64,000 nucleotides of DNA from Maricaulis sp. (GCA_017643585.1 JAEPND010000007.1:62001-126000), one strand, 5' to 3'. Positions 8,355 through 16,170 are shown, numbered from the stretch's first letter. A program made the numbers and translations. The notes: generated from the letters alone by a model not told the origin.

Positions 8355-8912
8355 ATGACTATCGAAAAGACTTTCATTTCCGCCTCCGACCTGCTGGCCG
8401 ACAGCTTTCGCCTGGGCGAGAAGGTGCGCGCTGACGGGTTCGAGCCAACGCATATTGTCGGGGTCTGGCGCGGTGGTGCGCCCATCGGGATCGCAGTACA
8501 GGAATATCTCGAATTCAAGGGTCACAAGGCCGATCACATCGCTATCCGCACCTCGTCCTATACGGGCATAGACGAGCAGTCGCGGGAGGTTCGCGTCTAT
8601 GGCGAGGGCTATCTCGTTGACACCCTGAACGCCGATGACCGGGTCCTGATCGTGGATGATGTTTTCGACAGCGGTCGCTCGATCGAGGCTTTGCTGCAGG
8701 TGCTGGGGCGCAAATGCCGGCGCAATCTTCCGGCGGATATCCGCATCGCCACGGTCTATTTCAAACCGACCCGCAATCAGACCGACCTCTTGCCGGACTA
8801 TTTCATTCACGAGTGTGATGAATGGCTGGTCTTCCCGCATGAGCTCTGTGGACTGGGAGAGGACGAGCTCGCCTCGTCCGGACTGCCGGCAGATCTGAGG
8901 GGCGGCGATTGA
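8355..8912 (+). CDS. Phosphoribosyltransferase-family protein
   Basis: 185 aa type I PRTase fold. The PRPP loop is clear: VLIVDDVFDSGRS near residues 97-109, preceded by a pyrophosphate loop at GVWRGGAPIG. The sequence resembles hypoxanthine/xanthine phosphoribosyltransferases, including the archaeal-like short ones, but the hood region is not diagnostic, so the base is not assigned. The ATG at 8355 follows an in-frame TTG. Its stop overlaps the TTG start of the next gene (TTGA), so the two are probably coupled. Confidence 0.82.
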   Translation: MTIEKTFISASDLLADSFRLGEKVRADGFEPTHIVGVWRGGAPIGIAVQEYLEFKGHKADHIAIRTSSYTGIDEQSREVRVYGEGYLVDTLNADDRVLIVDDVFDSGRSIEALLQVLGRKCRRNLPADIRIATVYFKPTRNQTDLLPDYFIHECDEWLVFPHELCGLGEDELASSGLPADLRGGD

Positions 8913-9208
8913 GCCTGATCACCGAGGCGCAGATCCGCGGGCTTGTCCTGGTCGCCGAGGGAGAGCTGTCCACAGCCCAGCTGACGCTGTGGGAGAGCCT
9001 GCGAATCGAACCGGAGGTCTGGGTTCGTGAGGCCGGGGCCGAACACGGGTTCGGCTTCTGGGTGGTCGCGCGCAATGGCAGCGACGTACTCTGGTATGAC
9101 AGTATGAGCGAGGGGTTCTGTTACGGACAGGCCCGGCTGGACGGGATCCTGCCAGAGCCGGAGATGGGGCCCTTGCCGCTCAGCAAGCTGGTCCAGTCGG
9201 ACGGCTGA
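8909..9208 (+). CDS. Small hypothetical protein, TTG start coupled to the PRTase
   Basis: 99 aa soluble protein with no recognised domain. The TTG start is supported by GAGGGGCGG a few bases before it and by the four-base overlap with the upstream stop. The sequence is acidic and tryptophan-rich (LWESLRIEPEVWVREAG, FWVVARNG). It ends three bases from the stop of convergent nadC. Confidence 0.7.
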   Translation: MSLITEAQIRGLVLVAEGELSTAQLTLWESLRIEPEVWVREAGAEHGFGFWVVARNGSDVLWYDSMSEGFCYGQARLDGILPEPEMGPLPLSKLVQSDG

Positions 9209-9211
9209 GCC

Positions 9212-10060
9212 CTAGCCCTCGTCCAGCCCGATATCGAAATTGGGCGCCGAATGCGTCAGCGCTCCCACCGAGATGATATCGACCCCGGTTTCCGCGATAC
9301 CGCGCACCGTGTCCAGATTGACGCCGCCGGAGGCTTCCAGCGTCACCTTGCCCTTGGCCTGGGCGACCGCGCCGCGCAGATCATCCAGCGAGAAATTATC
9401 CAGCAGAACGCTTTCCGCGCCTGCCGAGATTGCGTCGCCAAGCTGGTCGAGACGGTCCACTTCGACGGCAACACGGGTCATGTGACCGGCGCTGTCCCGG
9501 GCCGCCTTCACGGCCTGGGCCGCACCGCCACAGACGGCCACGTGATTGTCCTTGATCAGGATGGCGTCATCCAGCCCGTAGCGGTGCAAGGCCCCGCCAC
9601 CAGCCTGGACAGCTTGTAGTTCGAAGGCACGAAAACCCGGCGTGGTCTTGCGGGTATGGGCGATGCGCGCGCCCGTCCCGGCGACCGCGTCTACATACTG
9701 GCGGGTGAAGCTGGCGATGCCGCTCATCCGGCCCATGAAGTTCAGCGCTATGCGTTCCGCTGACAGGAGCGCGCGGGCATTGCCGGTAACACTGGCCAGG
9801 ACATCGCCCCTGGCGACGTTTGCCCCGTCCTGGACCTGCGGGCTGATCAGGGCTTCCGGGTCCATCTGCCAGACCGCTTCCAGTGCTGGCTGCATGCCAC
9901 AGAACACGCCGTCCTGGCGCGAAACGAAATAGAATTTGCTCTCCGCCTTGGCGGGGATGCAGGCCAGTGCGGTAACGTCGCCACGTCCTCCCTGGTCTTC
10001 CGCCAGGGCACGGGTGACAGCCTCGGAAACGAGATAGCGTGGGATCGGATTGACGGGCAT
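9212..10060 (-). CDS. nadC: Quinolinate phosphoribosyltransferase (NadC)
   Basis: 282 aa, normal length. Converts quinolinate and PRPP to nicotinate mononucleotide, CO2 and PPi in de novo NAD synthesis. The active-site block RKTTPGFRAFE, then GGGALHRYGLDDAILIKDNH, is characteristic, as is the C-terminal GGVNLDTVRGIAETGVDIISVGALTHS. One departure: the residue after RAFE is Leu where many homologues have Lys (EKYAV). Last gene of the nadA-X-nadB-nadC operon, eight bases after nadB. Confidence 0.96.
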   Translation of the reverse strand: MPVNPIPRYLVSEAVTRALAEDQGGRGDVTALACIPAKAESKFYFVSRQDGVFCGMQPALEAVWQMDPEALISPQVQDGANVARGDVLASVTGNARALLSAERIALNFMGRMSGIASFTRQYVDAVAGTGARIAHTRKTTPGFRAFELQAVQAGGGALHRYGLDDAILIKDNHVAVCGGAAQAVKAARDSAGHMTRVAVEVDRLDQLGDAISAGAESVLLDNFSLDDLRGAVAQAKGKVTLEASGGVNLDTVRGIAETGVDIISVGALTHSAPNFDIGLDEG

Positions 10061-10068
10061 GGAGTGTC

Positions 10069-11613
10069 CTATTCGGCCGGCACGCTGTGGCGTGCGGCTT
10101 CGGTGCTGGGCTGATCGAGATCAGCCAGGGTGCAGACGGTATGGGCAGCGTTGTCGGCTGTAGCGGGGTAATCGGTTCGGAAATGTCCGCCACGGCTCTC
10201 GGTACGGCGCAGCGCGGCGGTGACAATGAACCGGGCAGCTACGAGCGCGTCGGCCGGACCATGGCTGGCTTCCAGCGCGTTGATCAGCTCAATCAGCTCC
10301 CCAAGACCGCTGGCAGAACGCTCAACTCCGCAATGCCGGCTCATCGCCTGCCGCAAGCGCTGCAAAGCGAGATGCGGGAGTTTTCCTCCCCCGCTTGCGG
10401 AGGAGGTCCCGAGCTTGCGATGGGGAGGGGGAAGGTCACGACGCCCCCCCTTCGACATCGCCTCCGCACACCGCGCGGCAGCAACCAGGCCTTCAGCCAG
10501 CGAGTTGGACGCCAACCGGTTGGCGCCGTGCAGACCGCTGGAGGCACATTCGCCGATGGCCCACAGGCCGCCAACATTCGTACGGCCATCAATATCTGTT
10601 TTCACGCCACCCATATGATAGTGCGCGGTCGGGGCGACCGGGATCGGCTGCACGCGCGGATCAATGCCGGCGCGCTGGCAGGCGGAAAACACGGCCGGGA
10701 ACCGGTCTGGGAATGCCTCGCCGATGGCCTCGCGGCAATCTAGGAAGGCCCCCAGTCCGCGGGCGTTCTGGCGATGCACGGCGCGGGCGACGACGTCGCG
10801 TGGGGCCAGCTCGGCCAGTTCGTGCACCGGCTTCATGAAGCGCTCGCCCGTCTTGTCGATCAGGACGGCGCCTTCGCCGCGCAGGGCTTCGGTACACAGC
10901 GGGGCCGGGTCGAGATCGGCGTTGAGCGCGGTCGGGTGGAATTGCACAAATTCCGGATCCTGGATCTGCGCGCCCAGTCGGGCCGCCATGGCCATGGCCT
11001 GGCCCTGCGCCCCGGCCGGTGTGGTGGTCAGGGCAAACAGGCCGCCCGCACCGCCCATGGCCAGCACTGTCTCCTCGGCGAAGATGGTTTCAGCCTCACC
11101 GTTTGGTCCTTCGGCAAGAGCACCCGCACATCCGGTCTCGCCTTCCAGCAGGTGAACGGCCTTCCAGCCATCGCGGACAATGATGTGTTGGCTGGCGCGC
11201 ACGGCCTCGATCAGTGTCGCCATGATGGCAGCGCCGGCGCCATCTCCCTTCACACGGGCCACGCGGTGGGCGGAGTGAGCGGCTTCGCGCGACAGGGACC
11301 AGTCAGACCCGTTGCGTTCGAACGGCGCGCCAATCGCCGCCAGCGCCCGGACTTCCGCCGCCGCACCTTCGGCCAGGGCGTGGGCTGCATCAGCCTCAAC
11401 CAGGCCAGCACCCGCCATCATCGTGTCGCGCGCATGCAGGGCCGGGCTGTCATTATCGGCCAGCGCTGCAGACACACCGCCCTGCGCCCAGCCGGACGCT
11501 GCGCCATGGCCCAGCGGCGCACCTGTCAGCAGTACGACCTCGCGCGGCGCCATCTTCAACGCCGCCCAGAGCCCGGCAATACCGGCTCCGATGATGAGAA
11601 CGGGGCGGGTCAT
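10069..11613 (-). CDS. nadB: L-aspartate oxidase (NadB) with an internal repeat-like insertion
   Basis: 514 aa flavoprotein that oxidises L-aspartate to iminoaspartate for NadA. FAD motif VLIIGAGIAGLWAAL at residues 4-18, FVQFHPTALN, RGEGAVLIDKTGERFM, and HYHMGGVKTDIDGRTNVGG then GECASSGLHGANRLASNSL are all intact. Start: the ATG at 11613 overlaps the upstream stop (ATGA) and has AGGTGAGA before it; a possible ATG five codons upstream is also open. Two oddities: the first 59 bases are repeated upstream at 12605-12663, and residues near 385-412 (GGRRDLPPPHRKLG, GGGKLPH) look like an in-frame palindromic repeat lying between catalytic and C-terminal helical regions. Confidence 0.95.
   Translation of the reverse strand: MTRPVLIIGAGIAGLWAALKMAPREVVLLTGAPLGHGAASGWAQGGVSAALADNDSPALHARDTMMAGAGLVEADAAHALAEGAAAEVRALAAIGAPFERNGSDWSLSREAAHSAHRVARVKGDGAGAAIMATLIEAVRASQHIIVRDGWKAVHLLEGETGCAGALAEGPNGEAETIFAEETVLAMGGAGGLFALTTTPAGAQGQAMAMAARLGAQIQDPEFVQFHPTALNADLDPAPLCTEALRGEGAVLIDKTGERFMKPVHELAELAPRDVVARAVHRQNARGLGAFLDCREAIGEAFPDRFPAVFSACQRAGIDPRVQPIPVAPTAHYHMGGVKTDIDGRTNVGGLWAIGECASSGLHGANRLASNSLAEGLVAAARCAEAMSKGGRRDLPPPHRKLGTSSASGGGKLPHLALQRLRQAMSRHCGVERSASGLGELIELINALEASHGPADALVAARFIVTAALRRTESRGGHFRTDYPATADNAAHTVCTLADLDQPSTEAARHSVPAE
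10376..10458. repeat. Palindromic repeat-like segment inside nadB
   Basis: Within nadB, two adjacent GC-rich inverted repeats occur: CCTCCCCCGC/GCGGAGGAGG (10385-10406, loop TT, one mismatch) and a second, TCCCGAGCTTGCGATGGGGA (10407-10426), followed by a polypurine run. It encodes a Gly/Pro/Arg-rich stretch unlike the rest of NadB and keeps the frame. This resembles dispersed palindromic elements that insert in frame in some alphaproteobacterial genes. No second copy was noticed in the window. Confidence 0.5.
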
Positions 11614-11614
11614 G
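11556..11614. repeat. 59-bp direct repeat, copy A (5' end of present nadB)
   Basis: Covers the nadB start codon and first 19 codons. It matches copy B at 12605-12663 at 57 of 59 positions. Both differences are third-position and silent (Gly GGT/GGC and Leu CTC/CTT). The repeat ends abruptly on both sides. Confidence 0.97.
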
Positions 11615-12662
11615 GTCTCACCTGCCATGCACCTGTCTGGTCTTCATGCAGTCGTACACACAAAACCTCGTCCGCCAGATGTTGGGCGTCCCAAGAAGAC
11701 AGCGGCCAACTGTCACTGCAGTCCGCCGTCAGGCAGAAGCAGCCGAAAATGTCCGAATGTTCAGCCGGTTCACGTCCAACAGCAGGATCATCTGAGTAGA
11801 AGTCTGTTTTGATGAAGGCTTGGAACTTGCCTATTCCCCAATCGGGGTGGCGCAAAAGCGTTCGGGCCAGCGCGCTTGTCCAGTCATCTTCATCAGCTAC
11901 TGCTTCGGCTATCGCTTCCGGCGACCAGTTAGTGGTTGTCAGGTACTCTGCTTCACCCGTCGAAAGGAGGCGTAAACTGTCTCGGGAGGCGCTCTCCAGA
12001 GATTGGACAATATCCGGGCGGACCCCAGTGACATCGACCAGATTGCCAAACTGCTCTCGGTTTATTTCTCCCCTCAAACGGACCGGACCATCGGTCAGTG
12101 TCGAAAGGACGCGGACGTCGCGAATCATCAATCCGTTGAGGCTGCCATAATGGCACGGTCCACCCATATTGATCAGGATGACGCCGTCTTCCGCTTCGGC
12201 GCGCCGTGCGTGCTCGTCAGCACGGCGGCAAAGATCATAATAGATTCCAACAATTTCGATCTGGTGCTGTTGGAGGTCATGTCGCCGCGTTTCCGTATCT
12301 GAGAAATTCTCAATCCACGGCGCGGTGGCGGCTGAAAGCTCCGGCAAAGCGGCTGATGAAATTCGTCCGCGATAGTGCCAATAATCAACCCATGCGAAGT
12401 AGCCGACCGTGCGGATCCACCGGCAGTCGTATTCTGAGTCCAGATCAAACTCCCGAACATCCTCGGCATCGCCTACAAGTTGGTCGATGTAAACGCTGAT
12501 CGCGGTTTCGGGCGTGGCGCCGGGGCCTTCTGCGGGGGGCTCGCACTGCGCTGAGTTGGGCATGACAATGCTGGCTTGGCTCTCCTGAGCAACAAGCGGG
12601 CTGGTCAACGCCGCCCAAAGCCCGGCAATGCCGGCTCCGATGATGAGAACGGGGCGGGTCAT
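11610..12662 (-). CDS. Hypothetical exported protein X with a nadB-derived N-terminus
   Basis: 350 aa, no recognised domain. The first 19 residues are identical to NadB (TRPVLIIGAGIAGLWAAL); from residue 20 the sequence is unrelated. The combined N-terminus has a basic n-region (MTR), a hydrophobic core and TSPLVA|QES, so it reads as a Sec signal peptide with cleavage after about A25. The mature part has eight Cys (about 40, 80, 145, 170, 308, 310, 315, 335), fitting a disulfide-bonded periplasmic protein. The ribosome site (CCAGGAGGGTCAC) is excellent. The gene lies between nadA and nadB and its TGA overlaps the nadB ATG. G+C looks lower than in the neighbours. Function unknown. Confidence 0.8.
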   Translation of the reverse strand: MTRPVLIIGAGIAGLWAALTSPLVAQESQASIVMPNSAQCEPPAEGPGATPETAISVYIDQLVGDAEDVREFDLDSEYDCRWIRTVGYFAWVDYWHYRGRISSAALPELSAATAPWIENFSDTETRRHDLQQHQIEIVGIYYDLCRRADEHARRAEAEDGVILINMGGPCHYGSLNGLMIRDVRVLSTLTDGPVRLRGEINREQFGNLVDVTGVRPDIVQSLESASRDSLRLLSTGEAEYLTTTNWSPEAIAEAVADEDDWTSALARTLLRHPDWGIGKFQAFIKTDFYSDDPAVGREPAEHSDIFGCFCLTADCSDSWPLSSWDAQHLADEVLCVRLHEDQTGAWQVRP

Positions 12663-12663
12663 G
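12605..12663. repeat. 59-bp direct repeat, copy B (5' end of gene X)
   Basis: Second copy of the nadB 5' end, 1,049 bases from copy A. It is preceded on the coding strand by GGAGGGTCAC, probably the original nadB ribosome site after nadA. The two copies bracket gene X. Confidence 0.97.
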
Positions 12664-12676
12664 TGACCCTCCTGGA

Positions 12677-13795
12677 CTAGATGCTGACCAGCTCGACCGG
12701 TTTTTCCTGCTTGCTCGGGTCAAAGCTGGCCGGGACGGCGGGCTTGGGCAAGTCGAGCATGGCCTGGACGGCGGCGCGGGCGCCTTCGATGACGGCCTCG
12801 TCGACTTCCACCTCGTGCTGGCCGAATTTCAGGCAGTCATAGATGTTTTCCAGCGTGATCTTCTTCATGTGCGGGCAGAGATTGCACGGGCGCACGAAAT
12901 TCACTTCCGGAACCTCAACCGTGACATTGTCGCTCATGGAGCATTCGGTCAGCAGGACGGCTGTCTTGGCGCCGCTCTTGCGCGCCCAGTCCGCCATTGC
13001 GGCGGTGGAGCCGGCGAAGTCGGCGGCCTGGACCACGTCCAGCGGGCTTTCCGGGTGGGTGATGATGACCACGCCGGGATGGGCATCGCGCAGATCCTGA
13101 ACGTCCTCGGCGGTAAATTGCTCATGCACTTCACAGCTGCCGGCCCAGGTGAGAATTTTCACATCCGTCTGTGCGGCGACATTCTTGGCCAGGTACTGGT
13201 CCGGCAACAGGATGACGGTGTCGCTGCCCAGGCTCTCAACGACCTGGACGGCGTTGGAGCTGGTGCAGGTGATGTCGCACTCGGCTTTCACATCCGCCGT
13301 GGTGTTCACATAGGTGGCCACCGGAGTGCCCGGATAGGCCGCCTTGATGCGGCGCACATCCTCGGCCGTGATGGAGGTCGCCAGGCTGCAACCGGCGCGG
13401 GTGTCGGGGATGAGGACCGTTTTGTTCGGTGCCATGCACTTGGCCGTCTCGGCCATGAAATGCACACCGGCCTGGACGATGATCTCGGCATCGCTGTCGG
13501 CGGCCATGCGCGCCAGGGCCAGGCTGTCGCCCATCAAATCGCCAACCGTGTGGAAAATGTCGGCGGTCATGTAGTTGTGCGCCAGGATGACGGCTTTCTT
13601 TTCTTTTTTCAGTTCGTTGATGGCGTGGATCAGGGCGGCCTTCTGCGGCCATTCCATCGGCGTGACGACGTGTTTCACGCGCTCATAGAGATGATCAGTC
13701 GCGGCTTTCACCTCATCCGTGTAGGGCAGGTCGTAAGTGTCGGACGTGCGGCCCTCATCGGCCTGCAGGTTCTTGTCCCAGCTAAGTCCGTCCAT
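12677..13795 (-). CDS. nadA: Quinolinate synthase (NadA)
   Basis: 372 aa iron-sulfur enzyme that condenses iminoaspartate with dihydroxyacetone phosphate to quinolinate. The three cluster Cys are in AKCMAPNK, WAGSCEVHEQF and CNLCPHMKK; ILAHNYMTADIF and PDTRAGCSLA are typical of the family. ATG at 13795 (MDGLSWDKN) is preferred because GGAGGCGAAG precedes it; the longer start at 13825 would place the start codon inside an NrtR-like operator. First gene of nadA-X-nadB-nadC, with 14 bases to X. Confidence 0.96.
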   Translation of the reverse strand: MDGLSWDKNLQADEGRTSDTYDLPYTDEVKAATDHLYERVKHVVTPMEWPQKAALIHAINELKKEKKAVILAHNYMTADIFHTVGDLMGDSLALARMAADSDAEIIVQAGVHFMAETAKCMAPNKTVLIPDTRAGCSLATSITAEDVRRIKAAYPGTPVATYVNTTADVKAECDITCTSSNAVQVVESLGSDTVILLPDQYLAKNVAAQTDVKILTWAGSCEVHEQFTAEDVQDLRDAHPGVVIITHPESPLDVVQAADFAGSTAAMADWARKSGAKTAVLLTECSMSDNVTVEVPEVNFVRPCNLCPHMKKITLENIYDCLKFGQHEVEVDEAVIEGARAAVQAMLDLPKPAVPASFDPSKQEKPVELVSI

Positions 13796-13809
13796 CTTCG
13801 CCTCCATTT

Positions 13810-13824
13810 TGCTCGAAATGAGCA
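13810..13824. promoter_or_regulatory. NrtR-like operator 1
   Basis: TGCTC-GAAAT-GAGCA, a perfect 5-bp inverted repeat with a 5-bp spacer, 15 bases before the preferred nadA start. Same arms as the other two sites in this intergenic region. Probable binding site for the adjacent NrtR. Confidence 0.7.
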
Positions 13825-13865
13825 TTACTCGGATCTGAAAATCGGCGATCAGAACAATCGCCTTA

Positions 13866-13880
13866 TGCTCGAAATGAGCC
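13866..13880. promoter_or_regulatory. NrtR-like operator 2
   Basis: TGCTC-GAAAT-GAGCC, same spacing and spacer as operator 1, flanked by TA on both sides; one arm has a single mismatch. It lies 56 bases from operator 1. Confidence 0.6.
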
Positions 13881-13898
13881 TAATCGGTGAACCCTATA

Positions 13899-13917
13899 TA
13901 TGCTCAGTTTGAGCATA
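13899..13917. promoter_or_regulatory. NrtR-like operator 3 (most symmetrical)
   Basis: TATGCTCAGTTTGAGCATA: arms extended to seven bases on each side with a 5-bp spacer. It lies 35 bases from operator 2 and 36 bases after the nrtR stop. Likely to overlap the nadA promoter. Confidence 0.72.
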
Positions 13918-13952
13918 GAGCAAGTGTCGGGCACTCAAACAGGTCTGCGCGC

Positions 13953-14921
13953 TCAGACGTCGCGAAGTTTCGGCGTGGCCAGGCCCAGCGAGGGCAGTCC
14001 GGCCAGGGCTTCGCGGCGATAGCGATAGAGCTCTGCCGGGCGGCCGCCGGTCTGGCTTTCCATCTTGCCCGTGCCTTCAACAAAACCGGCACGATCGAGC
14101 GCGCGGCGGAAATTCTGCTTGTGCAACCGATAGCCGATAATGGCTTCAACGGTTTGTTGCAGGGCGGACAGGGTGAAGGCTTCCGGCATGAGTTCAAACG
14201 CGACCGGGCGATATTTGACCTTGCCGCGCAGCCGCGACAGCGCCGTCGCCAGGATGCGGCGGTGATCGGACGCCATGGCGGGGCCCAGTCCCGGGCATCC
14301 GGACGGTCGGTCGGCCTCGCCATCGCGGGCCGCTTCGTCGACGAGACCGGCCTCGTAGAGCAATTCATAGCGGTCCAGCACGCGTTCCTCATTCCAGCGC
14401 GATCCACCTTCGCCAAACGTCTGTTTGAGGCGGTCGTGGCGGGTGGCGCGGCGGCCGGGGGCGGCGGCTTCGTCGGCCCAGGCGGACAGGCGCGGCAGGA
14501 TTTCCTGTTCAATCACGGCCGGTTTGCCCTCACGCCAGTCTTCCCACGGGAAGAAAGCGTACCAGTCACGCCACAAGCCACCGCCATCAGGCGGGGTAGA
14601 CGTATCGGACGTCAGGGCCAGATAACCGACCGAAATTATGCGGCCATCGCCGATATCGGTCATCGCGGCGACAGGGGCTTCGCGCCCCCGGTCACCAAAG
14701 GTGTAGAGCTGTTCGACATAACCCAGCTGGAAGCGGGCCTGTTCCTGAACCCAGCGCCGCAGGCCAATTTCGAATGTACGGTGTTCGGCCGGATTGAACG
14801 GGCCGAAGGGCAGGGCGACCCCGTCCTCGTCCTGGGGTACGATCAGGACTTGTGGGCGATCCTGGTTGACGGTCAGGATCACCGCATTCAGTCCTACGAC
14901 AAGCGCATTCGCGGCCGCCAT
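13953..14921 (-). CDS. nrtR: NrtR, Nudix-related repressor of NAD synthesis
   Basis: 322 aa. The N-terminal half is a Nudix-like sensor domain with RRWVQEQARFQLGYVEQLYTFGD, typical of NrtR; the C-terminal part has the winged-helix region with ALQQTVEAIIGYRLHKQNFRR and a GRPAELYRYRR tail. NrtR proteins repress NAD genes and are released by an NAD-related metabolite such as ADP-ribose. The gene lies directly upstream of nadA with three matching palindromes between. ATG at 14921 overlaps the upstream stop (TGATG), so it is coupled to the HD hydrolase gene. Confidence 0.92.
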   Translation of the reverse strand: MAAANALVVGLNAVILTVNQDRPQVLIVPQDEDGVALPFGPFNPAEHRTFEIGLRRWVQEQARFQLGYVEQLYTFGDRGREAPVAAMTDIGDGRIISVGYLALTSDTSTPPDGGGLWRDWYAFFPWEDWREGKPAVIEQEILPRLSAWADEAAAPGRRATRHDRLKQTFGEGGSRWNEERVLDRYELLYEAGLVDEAARDGEADRPSGCPGLGPAMASDHRRILATALSRLRGKVKYRPVAFELMPEAFTLSALQQTVEAIIGYRLHKQNFRRALDRAGFVEGTGKMESQTGGRPAELYRYRREALAGLPSLGLATPKLRDV

Positions 14922-15544
14922 CAACGGGTCTCCTCGACTTCTGCCAGGGTCTGCTCGAACCGGTCGAGAAAGAGGGCCTGGGCGTCCTTGACGCGAAGCG
15001 GGCGAATGGCGATCTCAAGCCCTGCGGGCGGGCGGCCAAAGAATTCCACCGATTCCTCATGCGTGAAGCCGGCGATCTGGGTCGCTTCGAAATAGGCGCA
15101 GATCGTGTCGGCACGCTTGATCTTGCGTTGGACTTCCTGGCTCATCTTCGGCGGCAGGCCGTAGCGCAGGTGCACGGCGGCTTCCAGCCGGTCCTCGAAG
15201 GCGCGGTAGTCCACGCCCAGCGCCGCCTTGAACGGGCTGATCATGTCGCCGATCACATATTCCGGGGCGTCGTGCAGCAGTGCCGCCAGGCGCCATTTCG
15301 GATCGAGGCCGGGATAGAGACTATCGACAATCTCCAGCACGACCACCGAGTGTTCGGCGACGGAGAAGGCGTGATCGCCCTTGGTCTGGCCATTCCAGCG
15401 CGCGACCCGCGCCAGCCCATGGGCGATGTCCTCGATCTCGACGTCGAAGGGTGACGGGTCGAGCAGGTCCAGCCGTCGGCCGGAAATCATCCTCTGCCAG
15501 GCCCGGGGTTGCTTGGTTTTTTTCGTTGTGGCGGCGCGCGGCAT
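14921..15544 (-). CDS. HD-domain hydrolase (YfbR-like)
   Basis: 207 aa HD phosphohydrolase. Metal ligands: HAFSVAEHS, LLHDAPEYVIGD and RADTICAYFE in the usual order. Similar proteins include 5'-nucleotidase YfbR and other nucleotide phosphohydrolases; the exact substrate is not shown. The N-terminus is basic (PRAATTKKTKQPRAW). The coupling to nrtR suggests a link to nucleotide or NAD metabolism, which is inference from position only. Confidence 0.85.
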   Translation of the reverse strand: MPRAATTKKTKQPRAWQRMISGRRLDLLDPSPFDVEIEDIAHGLARVARWNGQTKGDHAFSVAEHSVVVLEIVDSLYPGLDPKWRLAALLHDAPEYVIGDMISPFKAALGVDYRAFEDRLEAAVHLRYGLPPKMSQEVQRKIKRADTICAYFEATQIAGFTHEESVEFFGRPPAGLEIAIRPLRVKDAQALFLDRFEQTLAEVEETR

Positions 15545-15715
15545 GAGGCCTCAAATCGCTGAAGTGATCCCCGGGATGTATCAGAGCCGAGCGCGCGGCT
15601 CCAGCGATGCGCTGCAACCCTGTGCCGAAAACTGTGCGGACTTGTCGCGCTTGCAGCTCTGGACCGCCATGCCGATCTTGGCTGATATAACCATAGATAA
15701 ATGAGGGAGAATTCC

Positions 15716-16090
15716 ATGTCTCTCACACGTGTGATCCTGCGCCTGGGGCGCAATCCCGACGCCGGTTTCCCGGAGGGGGATGATAATCACGGCTATGTCG
15801 TCGTCGCGCCGCTGGACAAGGACGGGCATCTCGACCTTGAACTCTGGCGGGCGCACCGGGCCCAGTGCACGGTTGATCGTTTCTCTCCCGATGATGCGGA
15901 GAAAGCCGATGGCTGGCTGACCCATCGCGGCAGCCACTGGTTCTTCCACTATGACGAGGAGCATGAAGGCCCGGACGAGCCTGTCTTTCGCCTCGGCGAT
16001 CATCTGATGCGGGTCGGGGAGTATCTCACCATCCACGAAGCCGATGGCGATGATCTGACCTACAAGATCACCGAGGCGCAGAAAGTCTAG
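15716..16090 (+). CDS. Hypothetical protein
   Basis: 124 aa soluble protein. ATG at 15716 has GAGGGAGA seven bases upstream; an ATG at 15701 lies before that ribosome site and is rejected. Rich in Asp, His and Trp (SHWFFHYDEEHEGPDEP), with an RLGRNPDAGFPEGDD motif near the start. No domain recognised with confidence. Single gene between a divergent HD gene and a terminator. Confidence 0.75.
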   Translation: MSLTRVILRLGRNPDAGFPEGDDNHGYVVVAPLDKDGHLDLELWRAHRAQCTVDRFSPDDAEKADGWLTHRGSHWFFHYDEEHEGPDEPVFRLGDHLMRVGEYLTIHEADGDDLTYKITEAQKV

Positions 16091-16118
16091 GCGAAGAGCG
16101 CGCTGCCCAAACGCAAAA

Positions 16119-16148
16119 CGCCCTCAGCCAAGGACTGAGGGCGCTTTT
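16119..16148 (+). terminator. Intrinsic terminator
   Basis: Stem CGCCCTCAG/CTGAGGGCG (16119-16127 with 16135-16143), seven-base loop, followed by CTTTT and preceded by AAAA. It sits between convergent genes and could act in both directions. Confidence 0.88.
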
Positions 16149-16170
16149 GGTGTAGCTGGAGCGGTGAGGC

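Noticed and set aside
8253..8840. In-frame upstream extension of the membrane protein at 7836-8252
   Set aside because: It runs through the antisense of a clear phosphoribosyltransferase gene, and the paralogue alignment supports the GTG at 8252.
11556..12663. Gene X as cargo of a classical transposon
   Set aside because: No transposase, no terminal inverted repeats at the borders, and the 59-bp duplication is far longer than usual target duplications.
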